Shown: positions 5,966-6,345 of the stretch, piece by piece
Numbering within the stretch: the stretch's first letter is position 1
Layout: each line of letters starts with the position of its first letter
From: Chromatiaceae bacterium
GTDB taxonomy: Bacteria; Pseudomonadota; Gammaproteobacteria; Chromatiales; Chromatiaceae
Length of the DNA: 6,345 bases
Direction of reading: 5' to 3'
NCBI GenBank assembly: GCA_016938795.1
Contig: JAFGTZ010000222.1
Coordinates: 1 to 6,345, forward strand
Position numbers and translations under genes: made by a program
Notes under the pieces: generated by a model
Database searches by the model: none
What the model saw: the letters and a program-made list of their open reading frames with translations, nothing else
What the model was told of the DNA's origin: nothing

Positions 5966-6345
5966 AGATTCCGGGGGCGGCACAGCGCCCAGTAGGCCAG
6001 CAGGGCCAGCAGCCCGGCGCTGCCGAGTCCCGCCAGCAGGGGGCGGGCGCTGCCATCGTGGGCGAGGCTGACCAGGGTGCCGGCGAGCGCCCCGGCGCCA
6101 AAGCGCACCGTGCCGGCAAAGGCTGAGGCGGTGCCCGCAAAGCCCGCAAAGCTGGCCATGAAGCCCGACATGGCATTGCCCAGCACCAGCCCGGTCATGC
6201 CGATATGCAGCGCGGCGGCCAGGGCGATGGCCCAAAGCGGCGGCGCGCCATGCAGCCACAGCCCCCAGGCCAGCAGTCCGGCGGCGCACTGCATGACAAG
6301 CCCAAGGCGCAGCAGGCGCTCGGCGCCAAGGCGTACCACCAGCCG
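5962..6345 (-). CDS. Bcr/CflA-type MFS multidrug efflux protein (C-terminal part, cut by window edge)
   Basis: The last 127 residues of a 12-helix major facilitator lie in the window; the frame is open through base 6345, so the start is outside. The segment begins RLVVRLGAERLLRLGL, like the cytoplasmic loop before helix 9, and then shows four hydrophobic stretches fitting helices 9-12. The stretch GLVLGNAMSGFM...GTASAFAGTVRFGAGALAG resembles the Bcr/CflA region with NAM..(A)GTAS..AGT.RFG.GA. The family exports compounds such as bicyclomycin, chloramphenicol or sulfonamides by proton antiport at the inner membrane; the substrate of this member cannot be told. A GTG at 6339 is an internal codon, not the start. 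The stop lies 61 bases before the uma2-family ATG, and the three minus-strand genes may share a transcript. Confidence 0.85.
   Translation of the reverse strand, partial: RLVVRLGAERLLRLGLVMQCAAGLLAWGLWLHGAPPLWAIALAAALHIGMTGLVLGNAMSGFMASFAGFAGTASAFAGTVRFGAGALAGTLVSLAHDGSARPLLAGLGSAGLLALLAYWALCRPRNL

Noticed and set aside
5901..6176. N-terminal extension of the uma2-family gene into the MFS gene
   Set aside because: The extension is a shadow of the MFS coding sequence, and a good ribosome binding site sits before the ATG at 5900.
1..6345. CRISPR array, tRNA or rRNA genes, transposase, toxin-antitoxin pair
   Set aside because: No spaced repeats, tRNA-like folds, rRNA-like stretches or transposase motifs were seen. 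Coding genes fill almost all of the window, and the Uma2 protein has no antitoxin-like partner beside it.

Overview
The window looks like ordinary chromosome from a high-GC gammaproteobacterium. The XthA, MurI, MurU and Bcr/CflA-type proteins all read as gammaproteobacterial. The mix of an MtaB-type methylthiotransferase, an Uma2-family protein and a SulP permease next to murU would fit a purple sulfur bacterium (Chromatiales), but that placement is inference from recognition, not from a search. No rRNA, tRNA, CRISPR array, insertion sequence or attachment site was seen. Coding density is very high and most gene junctions overlap.

Layout. Left block, minus strand (1-2144): a SulP anion permease with a C-terminal STAS domain, whose stop codon overlaps by 4 bases the start of murU (N-acetylmuramate-1-phosphate uridylyltransferase, peptidoglycan recycling). 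MurU is cut by the left edge. A 252-bp divergent intergenic region (2145-2396) follows; it carries small inverted repeats and a possible sulP promoter. Centre, plus strand (2397-4084): xthA (exonuclease III / AP endonuclease) and murI (glutamate racemase), sharing one base at a TGATG junction. Right block, minus strand (4030-6345): the C-terminal third of a Bcr/CflA-type MFS drug-efflux protein (cut by the right edge), then an Uma2-family PD-(D/E)XK protein, then mtaB (tRNA ms2t6A37 methylthiotransferase). The uma2 and mtaB genes overlap by 4 bases. The 3' ends of murI and mtaB run into each other with a 55-bp antisense overlap.

How the genes work together. MurI (D-glutamate synthesis) and MurU (MurNAc recycling to UDP-MurNAc) both feed peptidoglycan precursor supply but lie on opposite strands in separate transcription units. 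XthA is a base-excision-repair enzyme. MtaB modifies A37 of ANN-decoding tRNAs. The permease, efflux protein and Uma2 protein have no obvious functional link to these.

No clearly undescribed multi-gene system is visible. The points most worth a second look are the lower-GC uma2 gene coupled to mtaB, the 55-bp murI/mtaB antisense overlap with its odd MurI tail, the cysteine-containing tail of the SulP protein, and the small palindromes between sulP and xthA.
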